The position numbers were made by a program, and so were the translations under genes. Shown here piece after piece: positions 11,117-23,465 of a stretch of DNA of 64,000 bases. The notes below the pieces were generated by a model, which worked only from the letters and a program-made list of their open reading frames with translations, had not been told where the DNA came from and searched no databases. The stretch covers positions 1 through 64,000 of the forward strand of contig JAOWCC010000330.1 of the NCBI GenBank assembly GCA_030867875.1. Direction: 5' to 3'. Origin of the DNA: Actinernus sp. WN-2022. Lineage: Eukaryota; Cnidaria; Anthozoa; Actiniaria; Actinernidae. Numbering within the stretch: the stretch's first letter is position 1; each line of letters begins with the position of its first letter.

Positions 11117-12750
11117 TTACATTCATTAATTATCTGGGAGACTTCAAGATAGGCATCAGCTTTTAATAAAATATCAAAGAGTCTGTGTTTCAATTCTGTT
11201 TTAAAAGTACGTTTTGGTAAGGTACGCATAGATGGAGTCTAATAATTCCATATTTGTGGTCCAAGTCTCAAGAACGTTTGTCTCATCGTTTTAAGACTAG
11301 AATGTTCAATGAAGAAATCATCTTGTGTAGAAGAACGCGTTTTATATTTGTGGATATCAGTTGTTTTAATAAAGGCACGAATAAGGTTTTCAGAAGCATA
11401 ATTATTATAAATATCCCTCATCATATTAGAAACATGCTCAAAATATAAAAAGGAGATAGGAAGTACATTTGCATTAATAAAAAAGAGGAACTGCATGATC
11501 TCTTGACTTGCAAAGTAGATTAATTGTAAAGCTCGTTTTTTGGAGAATTAAGAGTTTATTTAAACGAGTTTCAGAGGCTTAACCCCAAGGAAAAAAGTTC
11601 ATTGTCAACTAAGACTCCAAGGTACTTTACAAAGCAGTGCTTTCTCTCAAGAGGAATTTTGTTTTCTAGAATTGGGTCATATACTTTGATTTCAGAATAA
11701 TGGAGTAACTTATTTTGATGTGGTCGAAAAATTATATTTGAGTTAGCATATTTGCTTGAAGCCATTCACACACCTTAAGTAATTCAGAATTTACTACAGA
11801 TTCAAGGTAGTGAATATTCTTATTTGCATAGATTATACTTGTATCATCAGCAAATAAATAAAACGTAAATTGATTAGAGGATCTAGTAATATCGTTAATA
11901 TATAATAGAAAGTGAAGAGGTCCGTGGAACTCCACATAGAGTTGTCTCCATATCAGAAATAATACCGCAATTAGAAGTGGTTTGTTTACGTTCAGTTAAA
12001 TATGAGCTAAACCAGTCGTTTATTATACCCCTTATTCCATAAAATTGAAGTTTTTTTAATAAAATAGAATGGTCAACCGTATCGAAGGCTTTTTCAAGTC
12101 AATAAAAATTCCACAAGTACATTTTCCGTCATTCATATTATTTTGAATTGTGTTGATAATGTATAATATTACATGTTGTGTATTGTGGCCACTACGAAAA
12201 CCATACTGAGAATGATTCAGAATATCGTATTTAGAGATAAATTTAGTAAGTCTTTCATTCATAATTTTTTTTCAAAAAATCTATTAAATGTTGATAGCAG
12301 AGACTGATGATAGGTCGGTAATTTGAAGCATTGGTTTCGTCATCCTCTTTAAAAAAATGTAATTATTTTAGAATACTTAAGTATAGTAGGAAGGTTTCCC
12401 GACTGAATTGATAAATTAAAGAGATCTGCTAAATGCTGGCTAATAATATGTTTGGAAACTTTAAATATTTCAATAGGGCATTGTAACATTTATTTGAGAA
12501 ATTATATCAGAGGGGATAATAGGGTCAAAATAAAATGGGTTAGGCTCGGGCTGGCCCATGAATTCATAAAATGACTGATTTGATGATGGTATTTTTGAAG
12601 CAAGCTTATGACCAATTTTAGCAAAATGTTTGTTCAAAATTTTCGAAATTTCGTTTAGATTAGTAAATAAACTATCATCAGATCTCTTAAGTGCGTATAT
12701 TTGCTTCAATTTCTTTCTTGACCGAGAGATTAGTTGATTAATTCCTTTCC
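11117..12750 (-). mobile_element. Degenerate LINE reverse transcriptase (-)
   Basis: Minus-strand frames give, in order: a linker region (INQLISRSRKKLKQIYALKR; ILNKHFAKIGHKLASKIP, 12530-12745); RT fingers with HSQYGFRSGHNTQHV and GIFIDLKK (12056-12262); the catalytic box as FADDTSIIYANK (about 11840) preceded by LLYINDI; and the C-terminal tail SSLKTMRQTFLRLGPQIWNY, after which an in-frame stop precedes KRTFKTELKHRLFDILL down to about 11117. Stops and frameshifts occur throughout. It is a different family from the CR1-type LINE at 14.5 kb. Confidence 0.82.
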
Positions 12751-14500
12751 GGAACGAAGCACCACACAAGCCCACGAAGAAAACACCCTGGGTTGTGGCG
12801 TGGAAAAATGAGTGGAAACGTATTCCACGATATGTGGATATATATATAAAATATATGAAAAACGAAGCTGACTGGCCTAATGACAACTCATTCTACAAAG
12901 CATTATATGGTTATATGCAACTTGATTACCTATAGTGCAATATGTCGTACATAAACCACTATACTGCGGCAGAATATCAATGTCTGACTAATCGCTCTTC
13001 TGTCGCTCTGACGTCAGAAATTTCACATCTAACTAAGTAGCAAAATTCGACCACAAAGAAGAATGTACTTTTGTTCAGTCATTGAAGTTGAAAGCAAAAC
13101 GACAATGAAAGAAACTTGACGACTTTTCACATATAACCATGGAGGTATCTCTCGTCCTGTTTTCAAGTGGAAACCTATTCCACGTGGAAACGTCTACCTT
13201 TCTCACTAATATTCTGTGATAATTAAACTCGTCGTGTTTGAGTTCAATTCTGCAAAGTTGGTGCTGTTTTGAAGTAAAAATATGTGTTACAATATGCAAA
13301 CTGGATTAGTTTTTCGATCTAGTAGTAATTGATCATGAAATGTGAGTATCTCATTCCATGTGTGACTACTAAGTTGCTGTACACGAGTAAAGCTGATTCA
13401 TCCAGTTTTGGCTTTTCGTGTATGTTTATGGCCTCTATCAGAGGAGGGCCCCCATATTGCGTTCATGGATTGTTTTGGTTATTATGTGCTATGAAAATCG
13501 TTGTTATTTTCACTCGTCACAGATTCCGGTGGTCCCTTTATGTAGGTAACACACGAATTGCAATCAAAATACAATAGAATTAACACAAAACAAAACAATA
13601 GAACGAAATACACAATACAATAGAACGAAATACGCAACACAATAGAACACAATACAATTTGGTAGTAATTCAAGTCTGCCTACATGAAGGGAGAACCCAG
13701 ATTCCCTTCCGGCCTTCGTAATGTATTTAATGCTGAAACTAGAACGTCCGTTGCGAAATATCGATTAGAGCATTTTATGAATATCAAACATCCTTTTCAG
13801 CCAAGTTCCCAATCTACCATGTGAACTAAAAATGACCACTGTTTGTGGCACTTATTAACCTCTATGCTGTGGTATAAAATTGAAATATCATTGTCATATT
13901 GCTGTACTTCTATATACTTCAAAGCCAAATATACGCATTTGTTAACTGTTGCAATATCGATGGTGGTACCTGGCCTTTCTGTTGGTTTCAAACGAGCTTC
14001 TGTTCGGCGGGAAAATACGCCAGTCGCCAAACAAACCAGCCGAGAAGCCGCTAAACTCACGTGAACTTGCCGCCAAACAAGCTCTATGTACACCTAAAGT
14101 CTACTACTAAAATAACACAATCCTCCTGTGAGATATAGTGGTCGTATAACAAGGAGGTATCCTTCAAAAGTAAAGCTGATTGCTCTCAAGCTAGACGGAT
14201 AGGACGAAACACCGTAGACTCCTTTACAGTTTGAACGCTGAAGACAATTGATTATGTCACGCCTCGAATGGTAATATAGCTTAATCGCAATGCATGCCGG
14301 AATACTACTCTGGGCCTCTATATAGCAACACATGATACAATGTGGCAAACCTTCCCGGTTTTTAAGACTTCCATGGAAATCGTTATGGCAATCAGGTTTA
14401 TATAGCCTGTTCTGGAAACTGGATCCAGTTTTGAGGCCGACGCTGCACATGCGAACAATTTTTTTTCGCGGTCCGGTCGCCATCGAAATCACGCGATCTG
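12751..14500. other. Unassigned intergenic or intronic sequence
   Basis: No protein family recognised. GTGGAAAC(G/C)TATTCCAC, a near-palindrome, occurs at about 12812 and 13167, suggesting related repeat ends. 13583-13660 is an A-rich imperfect tandem of ACAATAGAACGAAATACGCA-like units. Open frames here, such as 13797-14093 (-), show no family features. Confidence 0.4.
13583..13660. repeat. A-rich imperfect tandem repeat
   Basis: About three to four diverged units of AATAGAACGAAATACACAAT type in succession. Confidence 0.6.
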
Positions 14501-14667
14501 ATGAGTAGCCACTCAGCGGACCGCTTATGGCTTGCTGCTAATTGCTTTTGCTGTTTACGGCCATACACAGGACGAGTCGGACGTGTTTTCGGACCGCTCT
14601 GTAATGTGTCGGTTTCTACCGCTTCGTCTTGCCCTTTATCCTTTATTTTCGGATTTATATATCTAAT

Positions 14668-16036
14668 CATGAGTGAATTAAATTTGGAAGCCATTGTAAA
14701 GCTTCAAGTTCATGAGCTGGGATGTGAATTATCTAACTTGGGACTCGACAGTAAAGGGGCGAAGGCTGATTTGTTGGAGCGATTGTTGTCCGCCATCGGA
14801 TCGATGGAAACGTCAATTATAGAAGCCAAGTTCAAGATATAAATCCTAACTCTTCTCCTGAAAATCTGGATGCCTCTGTGTCTGTTTTGGCAGTTGCTGC
14901 GGATACGGGTAGGGCTACAACTAGCGATCTTACTTCCAGCGGACGAGAGAATCCAGAGACAGGACTAGAGAGCGCCACAGAAGACAACGGAGTTGTTAGC
15001 CTTGATTCTTCTCTAGCGGACGAGAGTAGACAAGATCTAGGGGCTCTTAATCAGGACTTTTCTCCTGGGGTTGTTGCTGTTTCTTTTGAGCTGGAAGTCG
15101 TTGCCAAAATTCGTGAAATTGAAGAAAAACTATCAAGTGAATTGGCCAGTCTCAGATCTGAAATCCGACTTGGAACTTCAAATTTCCCGCCTAAACTAAC
15201 AATGGCCACTGAAGCTGAACGACTTCGAATGGAAAATACTGATCTGGAACGTAAGCTTCGGTTTATGGAATCCAAATACAAAGATCTTAAACAAGAATTA
15301 CAAATCCAGAGCGAGGAAAAGAAGAGCCTTTTGACTTATTTCCAACGATGCTTGAAAGGTAACTGGTAATTCTAACGACATTCGTTGTGACACCTCTAAG
15401 AATAATCTTGATAGATCGAATTCAAGTGAAATACCGACTGACCAAGTGCCTTCAATTCCGTCGAACAGCGCGGAACCTCAAATTTGAAGAAAATAAAGCC
15501 GGGAAAATCACGTAAGATAAAGGTGCAGGAATCAGAAAAGGACCAGAAAACAGAGAACAGGAGCCATCCAATGCTAAGGAGAGAACTGTCGTCATTATAG
15601 GCGACTCCATCGTAAAGAATGTCCACGGTTGGAAATTATCCAACAGTTAACAGAAAACAGTGGTGAAGGCTTTCCCGGGTGCCAGAGTGGACGATATGTT
15701 TCATTACGTAAAGCCCATGCACAGTGAATCATCGACCTGATGAAATTATCATTCACGTCGGTACAAATGACGTAAGGCACTCAAGCCCACGAATGGTCGC
15801 GGAGCGTATTGTGGATCTTGGTAATAACATTGTTGCTGATTCTCCTGGTACTAAGGAAACCATTTCCAGTTTACTCTGTCGGTCTGATGACTGTTCTCTA
15901 GACGCGAAAGTAACTGCAGTAAACAAGATACTGAACGCATTCGCTAATCAGAATGAGTGGAAATTTATCACTCATTCAAATATCACTAGTGTCCACTTAA
16001 ACCCTAGCGGTTTGCATCTTAATTACTCATGGCTCT
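14668..16036 (+). pseudogene. LINE ORF1: SAP + coiled coil + SGNH esterase-like
   Basis: The ATG at 14668 begins MSELNLEAIVKLQVHEL; residues about 8-42 fit the SAP helix-extension-helix motif (LQVHELGCELSNLGLDSKG, then AKADLLERLL), a DNA/RNA-binding fold. After an acidic, serine-rich linker comes a coiled coil at about 15085-15345 (KIREIEEKLSSELASLRSEI; KYKDLKQELQIQSEEKKS). Then an SGNH-hydrolase-like segment: VVIIGDSIVKNVHGWKL at about 15590, DEIIIHVGTNDVRHSS at 15740 and LNPSGLHLN near 16015, matching blocks I, III and V. An esterase domain in ORF1 is known for CR1 elements; a SAP domain there is less familiar to me. Frameshifts at about 14840, 15360 and 15640-15720. Confidence 0.78.
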
Positions 16037-16306
16037 AAGGTTTTATTCTCTAATTTTTCTAAGTACATACGCGATAATTGACCGGTTATTATTTTGCCGT
16101 GTGAAACTGCTGCAACCTCTGATGTTAACATACAAAACGAGTTTTCTTGGGAATCGTTTTCATTTCTTCCCACTACGCGCGGCTTTAAGCTAGCCTCGTT
16201 AAATATAACAAGCTTACCGAAACATATTGACGAACTTAGAGTTTTGCTTGCCGACAACCCCATTGATGTCCTAGCAATCAATGAGACAAGGCTTGATTCT
16301 ACTATT

Positions 16307-16448
16307 GCTGGTGTGCATGTGACGTCATGGTCGCCATGTTGGATGACAATAACAAAAGATTCCTCGTTAGCTTCTCTTGTTAGTTCATCCAACATGGCGG
16401 CCACGTCTTTGTTATTTGTATCTCTTGGGATTGGGTTGCACACCACCA
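16307..16448. mobile_element. Palindromic MITE, family GGCCATGTTGG (copy 2)
   Basis: 142 bp inserted in the LINE endonuclease. Ends carry TGGTGTGCA / TGCACACCA, the core CGCCATGTTGGATGA / TCATCCAACATGGCG is inverted, and a 3-bp duplication ATT flanks it (16304-16306, 16449-16451). Removing it rejoins the endonuclease frame across codons for LDSTI and DDSEV. Homologous to 4313-4441 in reverse. Confidence 0.88.
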
Positions 16449-17707
16449 ATTGACGATAGCGAAGTGCATATTCCCGGATACGAAATTGTCCGTCGCGACC
16501 GAAGTATTAATGGTAGATTTGGTGGGGGTGTTTGCTTCTATATTCGATGTAGTATAAATTACTCACCACGCCTCGACCTATGTATTGATCAGCTTGAAAA
16601 TCTATGTATCGAAATTCGAAAACCACGATCCAAGCCTTTTCTCATTGTGACCTGGTACCGGCCACCAGATAAGTTTAGTTTTTTTGAGACGCTTCTTGGC
16701 AGGCTTGATGCAGAGGGCGTATAATTTTATTTAATGGGAGACGTGAACTGCAATTTAGCTGCGCCTCAACTAGATCATAATTCAAGTTTGCTGACCAGTA
16801 TAATAGATCTCTATAGCTTACATCAACTCATAAATGAACCAACTCACATTTCTAACACATCGTCAACTTTGATTGATTTCATATTCACAAACAGTCTTGA
16901 TAGGATAGTTTGCTCTGGTGTCTCTCAAATCGGCATTAGCGATCATAGCCTTGTATATGCATTTCGCAAACTTTCAATTGGATTATTCACTAAGGGTCAC
17001 TGTACAGTGACTTATAGGAAATTTAAAGATTTTAATTCTACTAGTTTTCGCAACGATATTTGTTTACAGAATTGGGACAGTATAAATATGTACGACAACC
17101 CGAACGGTATGTGGCATGCTTGGAAAAACATATTCTCTAGTGTAGTTGACAAGCACGCCCCTATACGTACAAAACGTGTTCGGGCTTTGAAATCGCCTTG
17201 GATCACGCCGCAATTAAAACAACGTATGCACGTAAGCGACGCGCTATAATGATCCTAGCGATTGGTCTGCTTTTAAGAAATGTCGCAACTCTGTTAACAA
17301 TGAAATTAAGCAAACTAAGGAAATACATTACAAAAATGCTTTTCATGAAAATGAAGGGAACTCACGCAAGGCATTATTAATGATCTTACTGCGAGAAAAT
17401 CAAAGAGCTCTCAAATAAAAGAAATCAAACAAAACGGCACTCCATTAGTAACGCACAAGAGCTGTCTCAGGCCTTTAATGACCATTTTGCTGGCGTAGGG
17501 CCCAAACTCGCGAATGATATACCATGCGATGGAAATAGCCGTTCACACTTAGACTATCTTAGTAGTTTGGGATCTAATCATGTGAGCTTTGAACTGGAAC
17601 CAACGAATTGCTCCAAAGTCCTCTCTTTATTATCTAAACTAAGTAAACCTAAAGCGACTGGCTTAGATAAAATATCCGCTAGACTTCTTCGTGAATGTGC
17701 TGACCTG

Positions 17708-17825
17708 GGCCGGGTTGTTCAAAGCCCGATTAGTGCTAAACCAGGGTTAATTTCCATGACAACCAATAGGTTCTGTGCAGAGTTAATCCAGGATTAACAC
17801 TAATCGGGCTTTGAACAACCCGGCC
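17708..17825. mobile_element. Palindromic MITE, family GGTTGTTCAAAG (copy 1)
   Basis: 118 bp with near-perfect inverted arms of about 33 bp starting GGCCGGGTTGTTCAAAGCCC. A 3-bp duplication CTG (17705-17707, 17826-17828) flanks it within the LINE, between codons of ADL and IANS. Nearly identical to 52395-52512. Confidence 0.9.
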
Positions 17826-19402
17826 CTGATCGCTAACTCACTCTGCCTGATTTTTAATCGTTCCATGTCACAGGTAAATTCCCTGAAGAATGGAAGCGCT
17901 CAAAAGTAATACCCTTATTAAAACAGGGTGAGCGCGCTGATTGGAATAACTATCGCCCCATTTCAATTATTCCAGTTGTGGCGAAAGTTTTCGAAAGGTT
18001 AATTTACGATCAGGTATTTGCTTTTCTAACGGAAAATAACTTACTCTCGAGCCATCAATCAGGGTTCCGATGCCTTCATTCTACAGTTACTGCATTACTT
18101 GAAGCCACTGAAAATTGGGCATACGATATTGATCACGGGAATGTGAACGCCGTTGTTTTCTTAGATCTCAAGAAAGCATTCGATACGGTGGATCACGATA
18201 TTCTGTTATCGAAATTAAACGAATACGGCATCAGGGGCGCCTCGACTAATTGGTTTAAGTCTTACTTGAATAGCCGCAATAAAAAATGTTTTGTTAATGG
18301 TTGTTTCTCACAAAACCGTTCATTATCCTGCGGTATTCCACAGGAACAATTTTGGGGCCGCTATTGCTCCTGCTTTATATTAATGACTTACCAAACTACC
18401 TCTCTCATTCCCAGCCTCGAATGTATGCTGACGACACTCACTTAACTATCACAAGTAATAATATTGATGCCATAGATCGTAATCTGAATCAGGACCTTGT
18501 TAACGTTAATGAATGGCTTATCGCGAATAAGCTCACTCTCAATAAATCGAAGACAGAATTCATGTTAATTGGATCAAGACAAAAAATAAGTACCTTTAAT
18601 AACCCTCCGTCACTAATAATTGATGGGGCTCCCATAAAACAGGTATCGAATACAAAATATATCGGTGTTCATATCGATGAGAATCTGTCCTGGAACATAC
18701 ACATTGATAAGTTGTGTAAGAAAATTGCCTCTGGCATCGGTACCCTCAAGCGCATTGCACCATTTGTCTCCCGCAAAACACTGCAGTCTATTTTCAATTC
18801 ACTAGTGCAACCACATTTTGATTACTGTAGTGTTGTCTGGGGAAGTTGCAATAAAACCCTTGCTAATAAACTCCAAAAATTACAAAACCGTGCGGCTCGG
18901 GTTTTACATTTTCCAGCTATGATGCTAATGCTGATTATCTCTTTGAAATACTTGGCTGGAAAAAACTTGAAACTCAACGCCAAATTCATAAAGCTGTTAT
19001 GGTCTATAAATCGCTTAATGGACTCGCCCCTGACTATCTTCGTTCGAAATTTGTTGACCGCAGCAGCGTTACGAATTATTCTCTAAGAGACACTGAGAGC
19101 GAACTTGCTATTCCTCTGCCCCGCACCAACTTTCTCAAAAATAGCTTTGGCTATAGTGGTGCGGTCCTATGGAATAGCCTTCCGATTGAGTTGCGGCAAG
19201 CCAGAACTCTAAGTAGATTTCGCTCTGGTTGCAGCAGTTTCTTTTCTTATCTTAGCTTAACTTAATTTTAAATTAGCACACGGCACTCATGGAAAGCAGG
19301 TTTTTATTTGAGCTAATTTTAAATGTAATTTTATATTGTAAACTTTTTACAAAACCCCGATGAGCGTACCGTGTATAAATAAAGATTACTTACTTACTTA
19401 CG

Positions 19403-19811
19403 TAAGATTCACAACTGAGTGACTCGTCACAAATTATTCGAAAATTTTAATGTCTACAAGTCGGCCTCAACTAACCATCAGCGAAAAATGTTTTAATGTC
19501 CATGGTGCTAAGTTTTTCTTAAGAGAATTTCACTAGCCGCTATGAGAATACTACAGCCGTAGAAAGCAAAACATAGAGCACAACGTCATCGCTGGCGGTC
19601 TAAATACAGGAAAGTCGAGATCCCTACACCCAACAAGGAGTCAAAAGAAGCACTTATACCTCCGAAAATATGATGTATCCTTTAAGCATCTGTTCAATGA
19701 TCGACCAACATATTCTCGCTGAAAGGTGCGAATTTTCATTGATGACAATTTGTTTGTCACAATACCCGCGGGACACCTTAATAATATTAAGGTCGGCGCA
19801 TGAAATGTTCG
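19403..19811. other. Unassigned sequence
   Basis: No open frame or repeat recognised after the LINE tail. Confidence 0.3.
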
Positions 19812-21168
19812 CCGTCTAAAACGGGCCTAAGCGCTTAGTCACCTTGGAACAACAAGTAGATAGGGTTATCCTAGCGCTGGGTCATTTCCTCTTATTTTTA
19901 ACGAAGTGTTTACAAGCAGGCGGGATAACTCAACTCGGCTGCCCGGGTTACCCTAGCGCTAGGGCTACTCTATCTGAGAGCTAGGGTGACCCTAGCACTA
20001 GAGCTATGTTTTGCCCTTGTAAACGATTTGCTAGGGTAACCCGCCTACCTGGGTCAACTCTATTCTGGAGCCAAATTTCACATTGCAAGTTTCTGGAGTT
20101 CTCTAGCAATTAGTAGGTAACATAACTACATTCTAGGATACTAGACAGCTGAAAGAAGAATCGACGTTAATCCGCCAAAACTCGCTGCACTCTACTCGTG
20201 TTCGCCATGTTGTTTTCTATGCTTGAATGATTTTGGCGGCCGCGAGCCTCTCGGTTCACAGGCTACCAAAGCATCAGTAAAGTCTAAATCACTTCCACAG
20301 ATCTGTTTGAACAGGATTAAAAGAAAAGAAAAGAAAAGCGGAAGAGTAATATTAGTAGCACATGTTTTCATTCGTTAGTATGATATTTTATAAGAAACGG
20401 CTTTTCAAATGAAGAATATATTCGTAACAGACTTCAGACTAGCTCTTGTTAAAGGTCTTAAAGTGTCACTACGACGAAATTCGACCATTTTTGTTTCTAC
20501 TTTTTTGTCTTCCAGAACGACACACAAGTGTCGAAAATATCCAAATCATTGAAAAATATTACCAAAGGACCAAATTAACCTACAGTATGAATGTTGCAGA
20601 GAGTTTACCGTTGAAATCACGTCCGCCATTTCTGAAGTGTGTCCCAAATACTTCTAGATTTTCGACCAGCGGTTTGCTGTCGTGACGTCATCTTCTCAAC
20701 GCGTCGCTCTTGTAAATGCGTATTTTCATTCAAACCGTCGTTCTTTCGTTTTCTTTTTTGAGTAAATAGTACAAACATGTACTTACTTATAAGTTCGTGC
20801 GAAAGTTTGTGTGAAACGTAGCCCCGCATGTTGTTGTGTGGAGAAGATGATGTCACGTTCGCTGGAAATTACCTCTACCATGGCTCTGTCACGGAACGGG
20901 TTCGAGTAATGGCGGACATAAAAACTCAAGTTTCGGACCCCAAAAAATAAGACTTCACATCGTCATATCAAAAACCGGTGTGGGTAGACAAAAAATATAG
21001 CAACTTTTCTGTACAAATACGCAAACATTTGATCGTAGTGGCACTTTAAGTTGATTCAGGCAGTAGGGCAACCCTACCTGAATCATTTTGCTTGTAAACG
21101 CGAGCTATCGTTGACCCTAGTGCTAGGGTAACCCTCTTTCCTTGTAAACGGGCCCTAACACAGAATTT
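19812..21168. repeat. Fold-back region rich in CTAGGG palindromes
   Basis: Left part (19812-20060) and right part (21058-21168) share inverted pieces: a GGGCC-containing end, CTTGTAAACG / CGTTTACAAG and CTAGGGTAACCC. The left part has a perfect 14-bp palindrome CCCTAGCGCTAGGG at about 19952. A TTAA MITE (20462-21045) lies inside. This looks like a large non-autonomous element; its exact ends and target duplication are unclear. Confidence 0.55.
20462..21045. mobile_element. TTAA MITE D
   Basis: 584 bp with ends AGTGTCACTACGACGAAATT / TTTGATCGTAGTGGCACT and TTAA at 20458-20461 and 21046-21049. No coding capacity recognised. Confidence 0.8.
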
Positions 21169-21325
21169 ATTGAAAAACGGAGACCATTTTAGCGGCCCAT
21201 GTCAGTAATCTCAAACATATTCAGATTCCCGTCGGCTTAAATATCTCAGATTGATAATGTATTTTGTTGTGTTTAACATGAGATAAGTCGAATCAGTCCA
21301 GAGAGCAACATAATATAGCAATTTA

Positions 21326-21435
21326 TAATATAGATACGATAGTACGCGCGCTCTGATTGTCTAAAAAGCCATGTTTTATCAGAGTATATGTTTTATCATA
21401 TTTCCTTTCATCGCGCGCGTAAATCTATATTATAA
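21326..21435. repeat. Hairpin with CGCGCGC arms
   Basis: TATAATATAGAT...ACGCGCGC (from 21326) pairs with GCGCGCGTAAATCTATATTATA (to 21436) around a loop of repeated ATGTTTTATCA. Probably a small fold-back element. Confidence 0.6.
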
Positions 21436-21589
21436 AACAGATAAAGAAGCCTTAAATCTATGTTTTATACTATCATAAAACACTCTGGTCATTTTAAGAA
21501 CACTCGAGAAATGTTGAAAGCACGCGCCTTCGACTTGGCTTTAACATTTATCTCATGTTCTCAAATGCCCATCGTGTTTTATGTATAGT

Positions 21590-22640
21590 TTAATAAACGA
21601 GCAGCAGTGTTTTATCAGATATTATAACCCAGACTGAGGAAACTCGCGCGCTGATTGGCTGAAAGCCGTGTTTATATGAGAGTCCATAGACATGGAAATT
21701 CGCTGGCACGCGAGTGTGAATGAAATCAAAATGGCAAAAGACAAAGAAAAATGTCTTCACCAAACGTTGACTTTCAATATGATTTTTATTCGCGGATCCA
21801 ACAAACAAAAGTCAAAACCACTTTTCGTTTAACTTATTTTGTACGGTAAAACTAAAACACATAAACGGCTAGCAAGTCTAGTTTTTAAACAACTTCCTTA
21901 TAGACGAATAGAGTGAGGAATCGAGCTAGAGACTAGAGTAGAAGAGAGGGAAAAGCAAGGCAACACTCTTTCAATTTATTTTCTCTGTCTTTTTTAATCC
22001 CAAACGAAAAGTACATCAATTCATGTACGCTTAATGTTCAAGTCCGATATTTGTCGGCGACGAAGTCGACACGAAATAATAAGGCCAATTGTTATCATTC
22101 ACCCTGCTTGGTCTTAGATAATTCGGATAAGGTTTTTAGCTTTCTCCTTGCCATTTTATGAACAACTACATGCATTTTGCAAACTCACGTGCGACAGTTG
22201 TGAAGTAACAAAATTTTCCCTCTTACCTTGCACTCTTAGTCTCATCTCATTGGAAGGAAGGTTCCAACAGCTAGATCTTTCCATTGAGTTTGGCGAAAAT
22301 AAAAGTTCATTCAACTAAAACATGTGCATCAAAGTTTCCTCGTGTACATTCAGCGACAAAAGCACCCAGTTCAAGTCCTCTACTCCTTTAATGCCTTATG
22401 CCTTAAATTTCCGTTAAAAAAATGTCTTGAATTCAGAGTTATTCTTTTCGGGGAATATTGAAGCAGATGTTTTCAAAATAGAGCCACGTATTGACACAGA
22501 CTGAGCCATGAGCGTGTCTTCGTTTCTCTCAGTTCTGCCTTTGGAGGATTTCCCGCGCTGTGCAACTCACCGTCGGTCAATTTCTGACGACTGTTACAGT
22601 TAGGAGAATTGATCTTCTGATCGTGCGTGCGTAATATTTA
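21590..22640 (+). repeat. Interspersed repeat R1, direct copy
   Basis: About 1.05 kb that recurs inverted, with insertions, at 38390-40790, and more diverged at about 26120-26640. Landmarks: CGCGCGCTGATTGGCTG (about 21646), CAAGGCAACACTCTTTCAAT (about 21957), TGTCGGCGACGAAGTCG (about 22053) and GGAGAATTGATCTTCTGATC (about 22603). Where the inverted copy has insertions this one is uninterrupted, so it serves as an empty site. No protein recognised; the short frames here do not resemble a family. Confidence 0.75.
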
Positions 22641-23039
22641 TAGCGCGCTCGGGCTGTTCGATTACCTTAGCCTTACTCGGGATTCCGAGGGACACAATAG
22701 CACGGCACGTAGGATGGCGATGTACGGGTATAGTGGACCACTACACCGGCCTGGGGGAGATGGCGCATACTCACAACGCCGCCTCGCCCCTCCCCTCGGC
22801 AGCGATTCCTTGGACTCTCCGTATCTCGCTCTGCAAGACGCCCTACTCTCATACAAATCCACGAATGAGCTGACTGCTTTCACTCGCCTTCTAGTGACAT
22901 ATCGAGAATTCGAGGCAGACAATCGTCCTCTTATGCGCCCCCCGTTTGTTTCGTTTTGTTTTCCCTATAGTTTAAAACCGTAATAGACTTAATTTCGCGT
23001 CGTTGAACTGGTTCAGGTGACCCCAAACTGTTTTGTTAT
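22641..23039. other. Unassigned GC-richer stretch
   Basis: Has open frames on both strands (22627-22983 + and 22662-22922 -), but neither resembles a known family and the overlap suggests base composition rather than coding. Confidence 0.3.
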
Positions 23040-23465
23040 GCGTGCATGTCATAGTTGTGTAGGCCACTTATGGCGGCGCCTCAATCTCCTGTCATTCACA
23101 CGAACGACAGCCCACCATTATTTATAAAGTCGTACCTTCCACCGGGCGCGCCGTACCTTCTTTGAGTTATGAGAGAGCACGCTAGTTTTCTCCTAGTTCT
23201 CATCTACACGTCTTCCCAAGGCCAGGCCGTTAACCTGTCACTTCCAAGAGCGTACGCCGCAGGGCTCGTCTCTTCCCATATTTTAAACCTAGCCTTGGAG
23301 CGCATGGGTGCGGGATCGTACCATGAGAATCTATTACTATTCTCATTACGGGACTCCCACACGGCAAATACGTAAACCAGTTTTTATTGAGTTATGTACT
23401 GTTTCTAAATTGTATATAGCTTTGTACTGATGTTTTTTAACCGTGTATAAATAAAGTATGTCTGT
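23040..23465 (+). mobile_element. Probable LINE 3' UTR and tail
   Basis: Ends ACCGTGTATAAATAAAG (about 23440) and a short TGTC-type tail, the same terminal signature as the CR1-type LINE ending at 19402. An open frame at 23169-23375 is not recognised as RT. The assignment rests on the 3' signature. Confidence 0.5.

Larger units (their letters stand above)
16094..19265 (+). pseudogene. LINE ORF2: endonuclease and reverse transcriptase
   Basis: AP-type endonuclease: RGFKLASLNITSLPKHIDEL, LAINETRLDSTI (catalytic Glu), GGGVCFYIR, GDVNCNLA and ISDHSLVYAF (catalytic Asp-His) from 16180 to 16990. RT follows: [56 protein letters not shown] (block A Asp), then after a frameshift MYADDTHLTI (catalytic YADD) at about 18420. 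Thumb is KLQKLQNRAARVL and the C-terminal tail is SGAVLWNSLPIELRQAR, ending at 19265. Besides the two MITEs there are an in-frame stop at about 16722 and frameshifts near 17230-17560, 18345 and 18910. Confidence 0.88.
14501..19402 (+). mobile_element. CR1-type LINE, nearly full length, inactivated
   Basis: Two-ORF non-LTR retrotransposon: ORF1 (SAP, coiled coil, SGNH-like) and ORF2 (endonuclease, RT), a 3' UTR ending ACCGTGTATAAATAAAG and a (TTAC)n tail at about 19385-19402. Two MITEs interrupt ORF2 (16307-16448 and 17708-17825). The left boundary is uncertain; the first plausible ORF1 start is 14668. The same 3' UTR signature recurs at about 23440, marking a second truncated copy or relative. 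Confidence 0.88.

Noticed and set aside
22627..22983. ORFs on both strands at 22.6-23.0 kb
   Set aside because: Overlap on opposite strands in a GC-rich patch, no domain, no splice context.
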